Below the pieces are notes generated by a model, which saw only the letters and a program-made list of their open reading frames with translations, was not told the origin of the DNA and searched no databases. Made by a program: the position numbers and the translations under genes. Shown here piece after piece: positions 1 to 8,919 of a DNA stretch of 56,460 nucleotides (its first letter is position 1; each line of letters starts with the position of its first letter). The DNA comes from Flavobacteriales bacterium (GTDB taxonomy: Bacteria > Bacteroidota > Bacteroidia > Flavobacteriales_E > Vicingaceae), in assembly GCA_029262875.1 (NCBI GenBank), contig JAJCYO010000057.1:1-56460 (forward strand), in the 5' to 3' direction.

Positions 1-141
1 TAATCAAATGTGAACAATAGCTAATAATTATTCCTCGTATTTTGGGTGGTCAATTTACTCCGTTTTTACTGCTCACTTTCAACCGAATCTACATGGTCAC
101 TTTAAAACGTTAACTCGTGGTCACTTTCACCGTTTTTTCCA
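1..141. mobile_element. Terminal repeats of an IS21-family-like insertion element (partial)
   Basis: Four spaced copies of a GGTCAnTTTnnnCCG-like unit begin near positions 47, 70, 94 and 118, about 24 bases apart, and end in a run of T followed by CCA at about 141. Multiple spaced terminal repeats of this sort, with a terminal CA, are known for IS21-family elements of Bacteroidota. The transposase genes would lie left of the window and are not visible. Coding sequence of a nuclease-like protein resumes immediately to the right, so the element appears to sit inside that gene. The exact boundary and any target duplication cannot be read from one end. Confidence 0.5.
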
Positions 142-352
142 GTTATGTTCTGAATCTATTGAATTTGGGTATATCAATATAAATAACAGAAAAGAAGATA
201 TACAACAGCTGCTTGATAGAGATAAAAACTACTTTATTCGTCAATACGACATTCTTAAAGGAGAAATTGATGGCTATAACAATTCTATTGGTCCAACAAT
301 AGAGGGTTACGTCAACTCAAGAAGAAGTAAGTTAAATGTATCCGATGACTTT

Positions 353-1009
353 ATGGAGTCTTTTGGGGTGCCATTAAAGAAAAAAGACGAAGTATCCCAT
401 GCCTTTAAGGTTCCAAAACCACAAACCAGAAAGAAAATAGTTGTAAAACCAGCTTCCACAAACGTTGCTAAGAAGAAAACTCCTGAATATTATTTGAGTG
501 ATGATGATTATGTAGAAATTCTTAAACTGATAAATGATATTGGTAAAAATTTTGAAACCAAGTATTTATCTTTTAAAGATATGGATGAGCCTCAATTACG
601 TGACCATATTTTACTTTCCGTTGACCCAAATTTTGAATTGGGAAGTGCATCAGGAGAGACATTTAATAAGAATGGTAAAACGGATATTTGTTTGAAGTAT
701 GACGGTTCAAATGTTTTTATTGCGGAGTGCAAGTTTTGGAAAGGAGAAAAGGAGTATTTAAAGGCAATTAACCAATTATTAGGATACTTAACATGGAGGG
801 ACTCGAAAGCTGCCATTATCATGTTTGTTTCTAATAAAGAAATCACTCCAATAAGCGAGAATATAGAATCTTTCACAGCTGCTCACCCTAATCATATTGG
901 ATTAATAGATAAAGTGGGAGACGGTTGGACGAATTATACTTTTCACATAGAAGGCGATAAAAACAAGAAGCTAAAATTAGCTGTATTGTTGTTTCATATC
1001 CCGAAATAA
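353..1009 (+). pseudogene. PD-(D/E)XK nuclease-like protein, 5' end cut off by an insertion element
   Basis: The first in-frame ATG gives 218 residues. The same frame stays open back to about position 142, directly at the end of the IS-like repeats, and reads there as normal protein (for example residues spelling QQLLDRDKNYFIRQYDIL). About 70 real residues therefore precede this ATG, and the true start has been lost. The C-terminal half carries D111, then E125-C-K127 in the order expected for a PD-(D/E)XK restriction-endonuclease-like core, followed by an aromatic-rich helix (YLTW). A ferredoxin or membrane role is not suggested. The ATG may still initiate a truncated product. The next gene converges on it with only 5 bases between stop codons. 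Function is inferred from the motif only. Confidence 0.55.
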
Positions 1010-1014
1010 GAAAA

Positions 1015-1815
1015 TTATTCAACTCTTGGAACTACTTCATTCATCGTGTAATGAACGAATTGCATGCCTAATTCGGTTAATTCATAAGGCTTAACATTAT
1101 CAAATGCGGATGTAAGGGTGTTTGATGAGCTCTTTCGCCCTCTTGACGAATTCTTGATGAAATTGCCATCATAATCCACTTCTCTATACTGTCTTATTAC
1201 ACCCCCTGTGCTCAAGTCCCGTATTAATAATTTGTACAAGTCAGCTTCAGGAGAATTTTCTCTTAAATCTACACCTCGGACATTGTTCCATATCTCACCA
1301 CGAGTAATCATAGGGTTCTGGTAGATTTCTTTTATTACATAAAAATGCGCTTCATGATAATTGTTAATCCAATCAATAAATAATCGAACTACATCATCAG
1401 AGCATATTTGTGTCGCACTTGCATTAGCAAGCAGTTTTCTAATAACATCTCTTTTAAATTCCGTATCCGCAGAGTCCCATGCCCTAAATCCTTTTTTAAC
1501 TATATCCTGGTACTCATCGGATTCGAATCTTATATGTACCTCTTCTCCAAACTCTTCTATTCTGGTTATTATTTCCAGAATAGTATTACCCAAGTCTTCT
1601 ATCTTCTTTTGGTGCTCTTCAAGCCAGGATTGATTTAGCTCATTGATTTTCCCTTGTTCCTTTTCCGATAAATATGTTGCACCAGCAGCAATAACTCCCC
1701 CCACCCAAGGAATGCTACTTAAGGCAGATAAAACAAATTTCTTTACCCTGTTTTGGTTTTCCTTGTTTTTTATTTTTTCAAGTTTATCCTTTATTATTTC
1801 AGGTGTTTTTTCCAT
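1015..1815 (-). CDS. Hypothetical protein with N-terminal hydrophobic segment
   Basis: A 266-residue protein that I do not recognise. A lysine-rich helical start (residues 1-25) leads into a glycine/alanine-rich hydrophobic stretch at about 28-48 that could insert in a membrane, then a charged helical region (50-110) with coiled-coil character. The C-terminal half has a winged-helix-like rhythm with a basic Ser/Arg linker near 225-232 (SRGRKSSS). It sits in the accessory block between a disrupted nuclease-like gene and two further uncharacterised genes, so a role in defence or conflict is possible, but nothing in the sequence proves it. The start ATG is preceded by an A/T-rich leader typical of this genome. 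Confidence 0.6.
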   Translation of the reverse strand: MEKTPEIIKDKLEKIKNKENQNRVKKFVLSALSSIPWVGGVIAAGATYLSEKEQGKINELNQSWLEEHQKKIEDLGNTILEIITRIEEFGEEVHIRFESDEYQDIVKKGFRAWDSADTEFKRDVIRKLLANASATQICSDDVVRLFIDWINNYHEAHFYVIKEIYQNPMITRGEIWNNVRGVDLRENSPEADLYKLLIRDLSTGGVIRQYREVDYDGNFIKNSSRGRKSSSNTLTSAFDNVKPYELTELGMQFVHYTMNEVVPRVE

Positions 1816-1943
1816 AACTTCTGTTACAAAAATACGATTACTTTATTTACTTTGTTGATTATCAAGTGTCCTCATTATCATTAAGTTTGTGCAGACAAAA
1901 GTTGTTCTTAACAATTCTATTAACGGTTAATCAAAATAATATA

Positions 1944-3050
1944 ATGAATGATTTATTAAAATTTTTGGTCGAAAGGGAGAAGCTTGAGCGTCTAATAATG
2001 ATTCTTTTGAAAATCACTATTACAGTGACTGTACTTTTTTCCATTTTAAATATTTATGCAAGTATTCAAGAGATAGCAACTGGTGATTTTCTCCGTGACC
2101 ATAAGATAGTTTGTGTTCTCTTTTTTTCATTTGGATTTGCCATATTATGGAATCTAATATGGTCTTATGGAGTAGTTTTTATTCAGCCAATAATTAATCT
2201 TCTGTCAACTAAATTTGGGAAAAACACATTTTTGGAAATATTTCTTTTATTAGCTGGAGTTCTCGATATTCGATTAACTCCCACTAATAAAGCTATTGCA
2301 TTTTCTAATGAGTTGAATAGTTTAGCTGAAAAAGACGAAAATCCATTTAATGAAGGTGAGTCAAAAATGGTTCAATATTTCTTAATCGGATTATTCGGAT
2401 ATTTGACATTATTGAATGCTGAAGAGATTAGCATTGCATGGCCTCACCACCTTATTATAATTTTTGCACTATTATCAATGCTTTTTACGGCAATAATGAT
2501 ACAGAGTCTAAGTGAACAATTTGATAATTCTCTTCTTGAACTTAGAAAAAAATACAAAAAAGTCGCTTATTTTCTCATGGTCAAGAATGCTATAAACCTT
2601 CTAAATTTATCTGAATTCAATGTAGATGTTAGGAGTAGAAGGATATTTTTAAAAAAGAAAGAAGATTGGATGCCCTATCCACCTATAATTATTACCCCTT
2701 CCTTTTTCTGGAACTATGATTTAGGATGCAGAAAACTTGTTGAGGAGTTTACCAAAGCACAGATGCGATTGCTTGAAAAAGGCAAGAAAGAATTCACGGA
2801 AACTACAATAAGATATAGTGTTTTGGTCAGCAATATTAAGCCAGAAATTGTAGAAAAATACATCTCTAAGTTTGAAAGAGCTATATATATTTATGGTGAG
2901 ACGGAAAATGATATTAATAATAGGATAGAGGAGATGTTTCACGTTATTAGCAATGAGAATTTTGAAAGATTAACGATTGCAACGGCTGACGAAAACGGAG
3001 ATATAGAGTCAACAAATGATGAGAAAGAAGATAACCGTGAGTCAAACTAA
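1944..3050 (+). CDS. Hypothetical multi-pass membrane protein
   Basis: I place the start at the ATG at 1944 (MNDLLKFLVEREKLE). The frame is open upstream to a GTG at 1866, but that extension is low-complexity and unlike protein. The product has about 368 residues. Four hydrophobic segments are visible, at roughly residues 17-40, 55-90, 145-165 and 172-195, followed by a soluble, charged C-terminal half with a mixed helix/strand pattern and a very acidic tail. No catalytic motif is recognised. The 3' end overlaps the next gene by 35 bases, so the two are probably co-transcribed and may act together. The protein belongs to the accessory block at the left of the window. Function is unknown. Confidence 0.6.
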   Translation: MNDLLKFLVEREKLERLIMILLKITITVTVLFSILNIYASIQEIATGDFLRDHKIVCVLFFSFGFAILWNLIWSYGVVFIQPIINLLSTKFGKNTFLEIFLLLAGVLDIRLTPTNKAIAFSNELNSLAEKDENPFNEGESKMVQYFLIGLFGYLTLLNAEEISIAWPHHLIIIFALLSMLFTAIMIQSLSEQFDNSLLELRKKYKKVAYFLMVKNAINLLNLSEFNVDVRSRRIFLKKKEDWMPYPPIIITPSFFWNYDLGCRKLVEEFTKAQMRLLEKGKKEFTETTIRYSVLVSNIKPEIVEKYISKFERAIYIYGETENDINNRIEEMFHVISNENFERLTIATADENGDIESTNDEKEDNRESN

Positions 3051-3879
3051 ACGACAACACACCATTCCTAAGTGCTATTTGAAGAATTTTTCAGATAGTG
3101 GGCATGATTTATTCAAAAAAGAAAAAAAGGCTAATGTAAAACAAGAAGAAGTGTTAAAGGACCTTAATAAACCAATTTCCTTAAAAAAAGCAACAGTCGT
3201 TGATGATTTTTACACTGTAGATAGTGGAAACGACCCAATGTTAATTGAAACAAGAATATATGCAAGAGAAATTGAAAATCGTTATCCAGACGTATATAAC
3301 CTATTGATTGACCCCCATAAAAATGGTTTTGATATGATGGAAAGAACCTGGATGCTATCCTGTTTACTTTCTTTACATTGTAGAACACCAAAACAATTTC
3401 GTCTTTTTGAATCAACAATACCTGATTCACATGCCTACGAAAAAGACATAATACTTGAAGACTATAAAGGTGCTCATCTACTTAAAACTTTCACTAAATT
3501 TATGGAGACACATCAATTCAAACGTGTCATCATAGCTAAAATTATTGGTACTTCTGAATTTATTACCTGCGATAATCCTTTATTAATAATTGGAAATGAT
3601 AATACTCTCAAGAATAATTCCTTCGAAGAACAATTTAATAGTGAAAATTTAGTGATTATACCATTGGATAAAAATCATTGCTGCATTCTAACACATGCAA
3701 GGGATAAAAATGGTACAAAGGCAGATGGAAAAGTTTTTTACAACAAAATTGAAAGAATGGATGTTGATGCTTCTTTCAGCAATAGTGCTAATATGCTTAT
3801 TTTGGAAAGCGCTGACAAGTATTACTATGGCTCTGAAAAATATATGAAAGCGTTTTTTAGCCTCTATAATCTGGTCTGA
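3016..3879 (+). CDS. DUF4238 family protein
   Basis: The N-terminus carries the KRQHTIPKCYLKNFS signature that is characteristic of DUF4238 proteins (usual form K-x-Q-H-y-V/I-P-x-x-Y-L-x-x-F). The 287-residue length fits that family, whose biochemical function is not established. Residues 170-190 contain an EFITCDNP motif, which is also typical of the family. The ATG at 3016 overlaps the upstream gene by 35 bases; a GTG at 3037 would give MSQTKRQ and is an equally good start. Co-transcription with the upstream membrane protein is likely. A strong hairpin follows the stop codon within 20 bases. The family name is fairly certain, the role is not. Confidence 0.75.
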   Translation: MMRKKITVSQTKRQHTIPKCYLKNFSDSGHDLFKKEKKANVKQEEVLKDLNKPISLKKATVVDDFYTVDSGNDPMLIETRIYAREIENRYPDVYNLLIDPHKNGFDMMERTWMLSCLLSLHCRTPKQFRLFESTIPDSHAYEKDIILEDYKGAHLLKTFTKFMETHQFKRVIIAKIIGTSEFITCDNPLLIIGNDNTLKNNSFEEQFNSENLVIIPLDKNHCCILTHARDKNGTKADGKVFYNKIERMDVDASFSNSANMLILESADKYYYGSEKYMKAFFSLYNLV

Positions 3880-3896
3880 ATATTCTTTTCAATGAA

Positions 3897-3926
3897 AAAA
3901 CCTCCAACATTGTTGCTGGAGGTTTT
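3897..3926. terminator. Rho-independent terminator, probably bidirectional
   Basis: An 8-bp stem AACCTCCA / TGGAGGTT encloses a 10-base loop, with an A-run on the left and a T-run on the right. It lies 18 bases after the DUF4238 stop codon and also downstream of the converging universal-stress-protein gene. A second inverted repeat, GAGACCT / AGGTCTC at 3958-3980, lies nearer the minus-strand gene and may add to termination from that side. Confidence 0.75.
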
Positions 3927-4009
3927 GCAGTTTTTAAAGCCCTTTATCCTCGTTTTGGAGACCTGCCAAATTTAGGTCTCAATTGAGAGGCTTTTTCTTA
4001 TTGTCTAAG

Positions 4010-4864
4010 TTAATTATAGGCATTCTTCCCCATTAAGAGTATTGGTATGTCCACATGTTGGATAACATCTGATGCAATATTTGAAGAATTTGCAAAAACC
4101 TTTTGCATCATGTTCTTCGATTTTCCTCTACCAATACATAACATATCTGTATTGTTTTTAGATAAGTGATCCAACAATCCTTGAGATATTACTGAATCAT
4201 TCTCGTACACAAAATCCAAATGCTGCTCCTTTCCGTTATCTGATTTCCCCCAAGTGACAGGAAGCTGTATTTGTTCATTTGAATTACTGCCATTTTTTAT
4301 TTTCAACAAAGTCAATGGGGATTTTGTTTGCCTATTCAAAGAAAAAAGTAAGTTAGGATTATACCGGTTAAGGGTTTCGTTGTTACAACCCAACGAAATC
4401 TTAGTATCACTTGTAAATTCACTATCCCCTCCTATAATCAATACAGAACCAGCATATTTGTTCATGAGATGATTCGTAATCTTACCCGATAACTTAGGGT
4501 TTTCCTTTTTCTTACCAAACACGACCAAATCTGGATTTATCACCTCTATATAATCTTCAAATTCACCCACTATATTTCCTATGGAAGAATGAGGGATGGC
4601 ATTAATTCCTTCAGCAGTAATTATCTCTACCAAGGACCTCATCTTTCTTTTTACCTTTCCTGTTTCTAAGGATAATTCCCTCATCGCTGCCAACTGATTG
4701 TCATTTTCAGCTATTTTTCCAGGATTAGAAATATAACACAAATGAATACTACTTTTAATCAATTTAGCCAATGAAATGGTATACTTTAACGCTTTGTACG
4801 AAGCATCCGAAAAGTCGGTAAGAACTAAAAAATCGTATTCTGTTTTAACTGGTGTTGCTATCAT
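4010..4864 (-). CDS. Universal stress protein, tandem UspA domains
   Basis: The 284-residue length matches two fused UspA domains. Domain 1 (about residues 8-146) starts with FLVLTDFSDAS and ends in a strand LVVFGKKK plus a helix and a final VLIIGG strand. Domain 2 (about 155-284) keeps the closing pattern MLCIGRGKS...IPILLMG. The ATP-binding G-x2-G-x9-G(S/T) motif of classical Usp proteins is not intact in domain 1 and only loosely kept in domain 2, so nucleotide binding is doubtful. The gene lies 20 bases after the SulP transporter gene and is probably expressed with it. In Bacteroidota such Usp proteins often accompany transporters. A cytoplasmic stress or regulatory role is inferred. Confidence 0.85.
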   Translation of the reverse strand: MIATPVKTEYDFLVLTDFSDASYKALKYTISLAKLIKSSIHLCYISNPGKIAENDNQLAAMRELSLETGKVKRKMRSLVEIITAEGINAIPHSSIGNIVGEFEDYIEVINPDLVVFGKKKENPKLSGKITNHLMNKYAGSVLIIGGDSEFTSDTKISLGCNNETLNRYNPNLLFSLNRQTKSPLTLLKIKNGSNSNEQIQLPVTWGKSDNGKEQHLDFVYENDSVISQGLLDHLSKNNTDMLCIGRGKSKNMMQKVFANSSNIASDVIQHVDIPILLMGKNAYN

Positions 4865-4884
4865 TTGTAATTCAATTTTATATA

Positions 4885-6462
4885 TTAATAATCAGCTGTT
4901 TCAAGTTCTCCTCTGTTAATTAACTTAACTTTAATTCCTTTCCCTTCGGACGTGTTTTTATAATTGTCAATAATCTCTAACACATCATAATCTATACTTA
5001 TTGACTTACTCATATCGATTGTTAAATCGGTCCCCTCTTGTACTCGGTTTAATGATTTAAGGATAGATCCTTTATTCATAAACGTAACCTCCTCTGCCAG
5101 TGTTAGTTTAACTTTTCTTTCACCTTTTTGTTCATTTACTTCTTTGTTAAAAAAGTGAGAATTTTTGTAGCTATTTCTTAGTAAGAAAATTAGACTGACA
5201 AACATTCCAATACCAATTCCCTTTAGTAAATCGGTGAATACAATTCCTAAAATGGTAACTAAAAAAGGTGCAAATTGAGCCCATCCCAACTTGTACATTT
5301 GTTTAAACAAACTTGGTTTTGCCAATTTAAATCCTACAACAAATAAAATACAAGCCAAAACTGCCAATGGAATCATGTTAAGCACGAAAGGAATAAGTGC
5401 CACACAAATCAACAACAATAATCCATGTAGGATAGCTGATGCTTTCGTGCGTCCTCCTGATTGAATATTAGCCGAACTTCTAACAATTACCTGAGTTATA
5501 GGTAATCCTCCAATAAGCCCGGAAATAATATTTCCAGCTCCTTGTGCAAAAAGCTCTCTGTTTGTATTGGTAACACCTTTGTTTGGATCTAATTTATCTG
5601 TTGCCTCAACACTGAGCAAGGTTTCGAGACTTGCAACCACAGCAATAGTAAAAGCTACAATCCAAACTTTAGAATTGGCTATGGCTGAAAAATCAGGCAA
5701 TGTAAACTGATTTGTAAAACTAGAAAAACTATCTGCAACTGGCACACTAACCAAGTGTAGAGGTTGAAGTGTTAAACCTGGGAAGTATATTTCAGTAATT
5801 TTTTGATAAGCAATTCCCAAAGCTACAACCACAAATGGCCCTTGAATGAGTTTAAATATTTTATGCTTTTTTGATAAATAAACCTCCCAAGTAAGCAAAA
5901 CGGTTAAGGAAATTAAACTAACAATTACAGCTCCAGGAGAAATATAATCTAACATGTTAATTAATTCACTAAACGTATTTTCACCATCAACTTGGTTAAA
6001 GGCTAAATCTCCTTCGTAGTCAGCATCATAACCAAGGGCATGTGGAATTTGTTTTAAAAAAATAATAATTCCAATTCCAGTTAACATTCCCTTAATTACA
6101 GATGAGGGGAAATAATAACCAATTAACCCTCCTTTTAAAGCCCCCATAATTATTTGAAGCACACCGGCTAATACAACTGCCATTAAAAATACTTCAAAGG
6201 CCCCTAAAGAACTAATAGAGTTAAAAACAATGACTGCCAATCCAGCGGCTGGACCACTTACTCCTAATGATGAATTACTTAGTGCGGCCACTATTATACC
6301 ACCTATTATTCCAGAAATTATACCCGAGAACAAAGGTGCTCCACTAGCCAATGCTATTCCTAAACATAATGGTACAGCAACAAAAAATACGACTACACTT
6401 GCCGGAAGGTCTTGTTTTAAATTTGAGAATACTCCTTTGCTTTCTTTATTATTTTCCATCAT
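4885..6462 (-). CDS. SulP family inorganic anion transporter
   Basis: A 525-residue inner-membrane permease. The N-terminal LPASVVVFFVAVPLCLGIAL and GVSGPAAGLAVIVF segments are hallmark SulP sequences, and about eleven hydrophobic segments run to residue 430. The C-terminal 85 residues form a STAS domain. The family takes up sulfate, bicarbonate or related anions by symport with H+ or Na+; the substrate cannot be read here, although many bacterial proteins of this length are bicarbonate transporters. A two-component system lies 84 bases upstream and a Usp gene 20 bases downstream, all on the minus strand, which suggests that transport is under stress or ion-responsive control. Confidence 0.9.
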   Translation of the reverse strand: MMENNKESKGVFSNLKQDLPASVVVFFVAVPLCLGIALASGAPLFSGIISGIIGGIIVAALSNSSLGVSGPAAGLAVIVFNSISSLGAFEVFLMAVVLAGVLQIIMGALKGGLIGYYFPSSVIKGMLTGIGIIIFLKQIPHALGYDADYEGDLAFNQVDGENTFSELINMLDYISPGAVIVSLISLTVLLTWEVYLSKKHKIFKLIQGPFVVVALGIAYQKITEIYFPGLTLQPLHLVSVPVADSFSSFTNQFTLPDFSAIANSKVWIVAFTIAVVASLETLLSVEATDKLDPNKGVTNTNRELFAQGAGNIISGLIGGLPITQVIVRSSANIQSGGRTKASAILHGLLLLICVALIPFVLNMIPLAVLACILFVVGFKLAKPSLFKQMYKLGWAQFAPFLVTILGIVFTDLLKGIGIGMFVSLIFLLRNSYKNSHFFNKEVNEQKGERKVKLTLAEEVTFMNKGSILKSLNRVQEGTDLTIDMSKSISIDYDVLEIIDNYKNTSEGKGIKVKLINRGELETADY

Positions 6463-6546
6463 TTCACGATATTAATTATCGGCAATGATATGAACCTCAA
6501 ATTAGGAGTAAATTAGAATCACATTAAAATGAGATTAGAAAATGAT

Positions 6547-7896
6547 TTAGCTAAATGTATGAGGTAAAAGAACCCGAGCAATAGTTCCTTGACATACTTG
6601 AGACTCAAGTTTCAATTCACCTTGATGAAGCGCGATAATTTTATCAGTTAATGACAACCCTATTCCAGAGCCTTTTACTTCAATCGCATTACTCCCTCTA
6701 TAAAATGGTGTTAAAACATGATTTATATCGTTAGGTTCAATTCCTATACCAAGATCTTTTATGGATACAGTTAACCAATTCTTTTCCTTGGTAAGTTTTA
6801 CCATTACTTTTTGATTGGATGAAAATTTACAAGCATTATCTAATAAGTTTATTAGTGCAGTTTTAAGCAAGTTCTCATTTCCAAGTATTGAAAAATCTTC
6901 TTTCTCCATTAATTCAATTTCGATTTGATTGTCTGGGTTCATAAAATCATAACTACCCTTTATCTGATGCAGCAGTTTACCAAAATCAATTGTTTCATAC
7001 TTAATTCCAAGCTCATTACCACTAACTTTAGATAGTTGAAGAAGATTATTCACAGTGGCATTTAATGTTTCAGCTTCTGACAATATAGTGTCCAATGATT
7101 TACCATATTCAGCTGCGGTTCTTTCTTTGGCATTCGTTACTTCTGCTTCCCCCATAATAGTGGTTAACGGATTTCGAATTTCATGGGAAGCATTTCTAAT
7201 AAAAGCCTTTTGAGCCTCAAATGAATCTTGTAATCGATCAAGTAAATTATTAAATGCAATAGCCATTTGTCCAAGCTCATCGTTAGGATTGTGCACATTC
7301 AGTCTTTGATCTAATGTAGTTGCACTTATGGTATTGGCTTTGTTTATTTTTTTGGTAATTGGAAGCAATGCTCTCCGAGTCATGAAGAAACTGCTTAGGA
7401 AAATTAGGGGGATTCCAATCCCTACTAATAAAATGATAATATTCTTTAAATAGGATAAATTCTCTAAGCCCGCTTTATCAACCGCTGTAACTATAATCAA
7501 ATACTTTTTTCCTTTTACCGTAAACACCCTACTTTCTCCCTGAATTTCTCCATCATAAAAAGAATAAACATTATTTCTAAGCATCATAGTTTTTGCTTCG
7601 GTGGGGTAGTTAAAGATAAATTCCTCATCATCCTTTTTATCTAAAGCCAAAACTTCTTCAGTTTCTTGTGGCAGCTTTTGAAGAAACTGGTTTGACATTT
7701 TTTTCAATTCATCAGGTTGGAATGACTCCTTTTCCAAGAGGATTTTTTCAGTAATTACTACACGTTCCTTTAACCTCTCTTGAAACTCGTGTTTCTGGTG
7801 ATTGGATGAAAATAATAATACCGTAATTCCAAACACTACTAGTATGACACTTGTAATAATTGAAATCGTGATCGCTAATCGAGTACTTATTTTCAT
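6547..7896 (-). CDS. Two-component sensor histidine kinase
   Basis: A membrane histidine kinase of 449 residues. TM1 is at about 9-30, followed by a periplasmic sensor region to about 148, TM2 at 151-172, a HAMP linker (173-225), a HisKA domain with the phospho-acceptor His238 in ASHEIRNPLTT, and a HATPase domain with N-box NLLDNACKF, G1 DLGIGIE and G2 GSGIGLSL. All residues needed for autophosphorylation are present. The gene starts one base after its partner response regulator ends, so the two are translationally coupled. The architecture resembles the metal- and envelope-sensing kinases paired with OmpR-type regulators. The signal is unknown; the downstream anion transporter is a plausible target. 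Confidence 0.93.
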   Translation of the reverse strand: MKISTRLAITISIITSVILVVFGITVLLFSSNHQKHEFQERLKERVVITEKILLEKESFQPDELKKMSNQFLQKLPQETEEVLALDKKDDEEFIFNYPTEAKTMMLRNNVYSFYDGEIQGESRVFTVKGKKYLIIVTAVDKAGLENLSYLKNIIILLVGIGIPLIFLSSFFMTRRALLPITKKINKANTISATTLDQRLNVHNPNDELGQMAIAFNNLLDRLQDSFEAQKAFIRNASHEIRNPLTTIMGEAEVTNAKERTAAEYGKSLDTILSEAETLNATVNNLLQLSKVSGNELGIKYETIDFGKLLHQIKGSYDFMNPDNQIEIELMEKEDFSILGNENLLKTALINLLDNACKFSSNQKVMVKLTKEKNWLTVSIKDLGIGIEPNDINHVLTPFYRGSNAIEVKGSGIGLSLTDKIIALHQGELKLESQVCQGTIARVLLPHTFS

Positions 7897-7897
7897 G

Positions 7898-8575
7898 TTA
7901 TTCCTTTATTACGTATCCCATTCCTATTACCGTTTTTATAATAGGAGCGGAAGAATTATCCTTTATTTTTTTTCGCACATAATTGATGTAAACGTCTACC
8001 ACATTGGTTCCCATATCGAAGCCTATTTCCCATACATTTTCCAGAATATCCGTTCTAGAAAGCACTCTGTTTTTGTTTTTTAATAAATAGGTTAGCAAAT
8101 TGAATTCCCGAGCTGTAAGCTCGATTTCTTTTCCATTTCTTCTTACTTCTTTCGATCTTAAATCTAACTTTAGATCTCGAACACCAAGAATTTCCTTCGT
8201 ACTATCTCCTACCGATCCTCTACGAATTAACGCTTTTAACCTTGCAAGAAGCTCCTTAAATTTAAATGGTTTTGCCAAGTAATCATCTGCTCCTGCTTCC
8301 AAACCTGTAACAATGTCGTCCGTAGTGCCCAAAGCTGTTAACATTAGAATAGGCGTTGATATACCCTTTTCATTTTTTAAAAGATTACAAACCTCTATCC
8401 CATTCATTCCTGGCATAATTACATCAAGGATAATCACATCATAGTCATCCTGAACAGCAAGGCGCAGCCCCAAATTCCCATCAAATGCCTGAACAACCTG
8501 ATGCGCTTGCTCCTCTAAACCCCTTTTTATAAAAGAAGATACGTTCGCTTCATCTTCAATGATTAAAATTTTCAT
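7898..8575 (-). CDS. OmpR/PhoB-family response regulator
   Basis: A 225-residue regulator. The receiver domain (1-118) has the acidic pocket E7/D8, phospho-acceptor D51 in VIILDVIMPG, T80 and K102 in the YLAKPF motif. The winged-helix DNA-binding domain (about 128-225) has the OmpR-type ELTAREFNLLTYLL and VDVYINYVRKKI segments. It is first in a minus-strand set followed by its kinase, a SulP transporter and a Usp gene. The kinase and regulator are separated by one base. It presumably activates or represses its own operon and perhaps the transporter. No binding site could be identified with confidence in the upstream 344 bases. Confidence 0.95.
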   Translation of the reverse strand: MKILIIEDEANVSSFIKRGLEEQAHQVVQAFDGNLGLRLAVQDDYDVIILDVIMPGMNGIEVCNLLKNEKGISTPILMLTALGTTDDIVTGLEAGADDYLAKPFKFKELLARLKALIRRGSVGDSTKEILGVRDLKLDLRSKEVRRNGKEIELTAREFNLLTYLLKNKNRVLSRTDILENVWEIGFDMGTNVVDVYINYVRKKIKDNSSAPIIKTVIGMGYVIKE

Positions 8576-8919
8576 GCAACAAATTTACAAAAGAGTATCG
8601 AATCCTATTTTAGAAAATGTATGGTAGCGTGAATATCAAACATCAATAAGTTCGATAATTTGAACCTTGGGTCCACATTACGCTAAAGCTTCCGAAAACA
8701 TTGATGTTTCTACAGATGCCTTTTTTATAATCATGTTTTTTTTCAATTCTCTCTATGTTATTCTTATAAATATTTTAGTTGGTTCTCTCGCATTAAAAAT
8801 TGTTGGTGTTATAAATCAATTCTACCAATTGATAAAAATTAACTACATGTTGATAAACGATATAGGTTATACTAATAGATATTGAATAGTTTTGTTTTAG
8901 AACATAAAATAGTTTAACC
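8576..8919. other. Intergenic region between divergent genes, with one copy of the 23-bp dispersed motif
   Basis: This 344-base gap holds the promoters of the response-regulator operon (minus) and of the large exported protein (plus). TAGTTTTG at 8887-8894 fits the Bacteroidota -7 element TAnnTTTG, but no TTG is found at the expected distance upstream, so the promoter call is weak. The dispersed motif lies at 8648-8670. I see no convincing gene. Confidence 0.4.
8648..8670 (+). repeat. Dispersed intergenic motif, copy A
   Basis: A 23-bp sequence with core TTCGATAATTTGAACC, which matches copy D at 34998-35020 at 20 of 23 positions. The core is an imperfect palindrome (TTCGA / TTGAA halves). 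It lies between divergent genes. It may be a protein-binding site or a very small repeat; see the findings. Confidence 0.55.
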
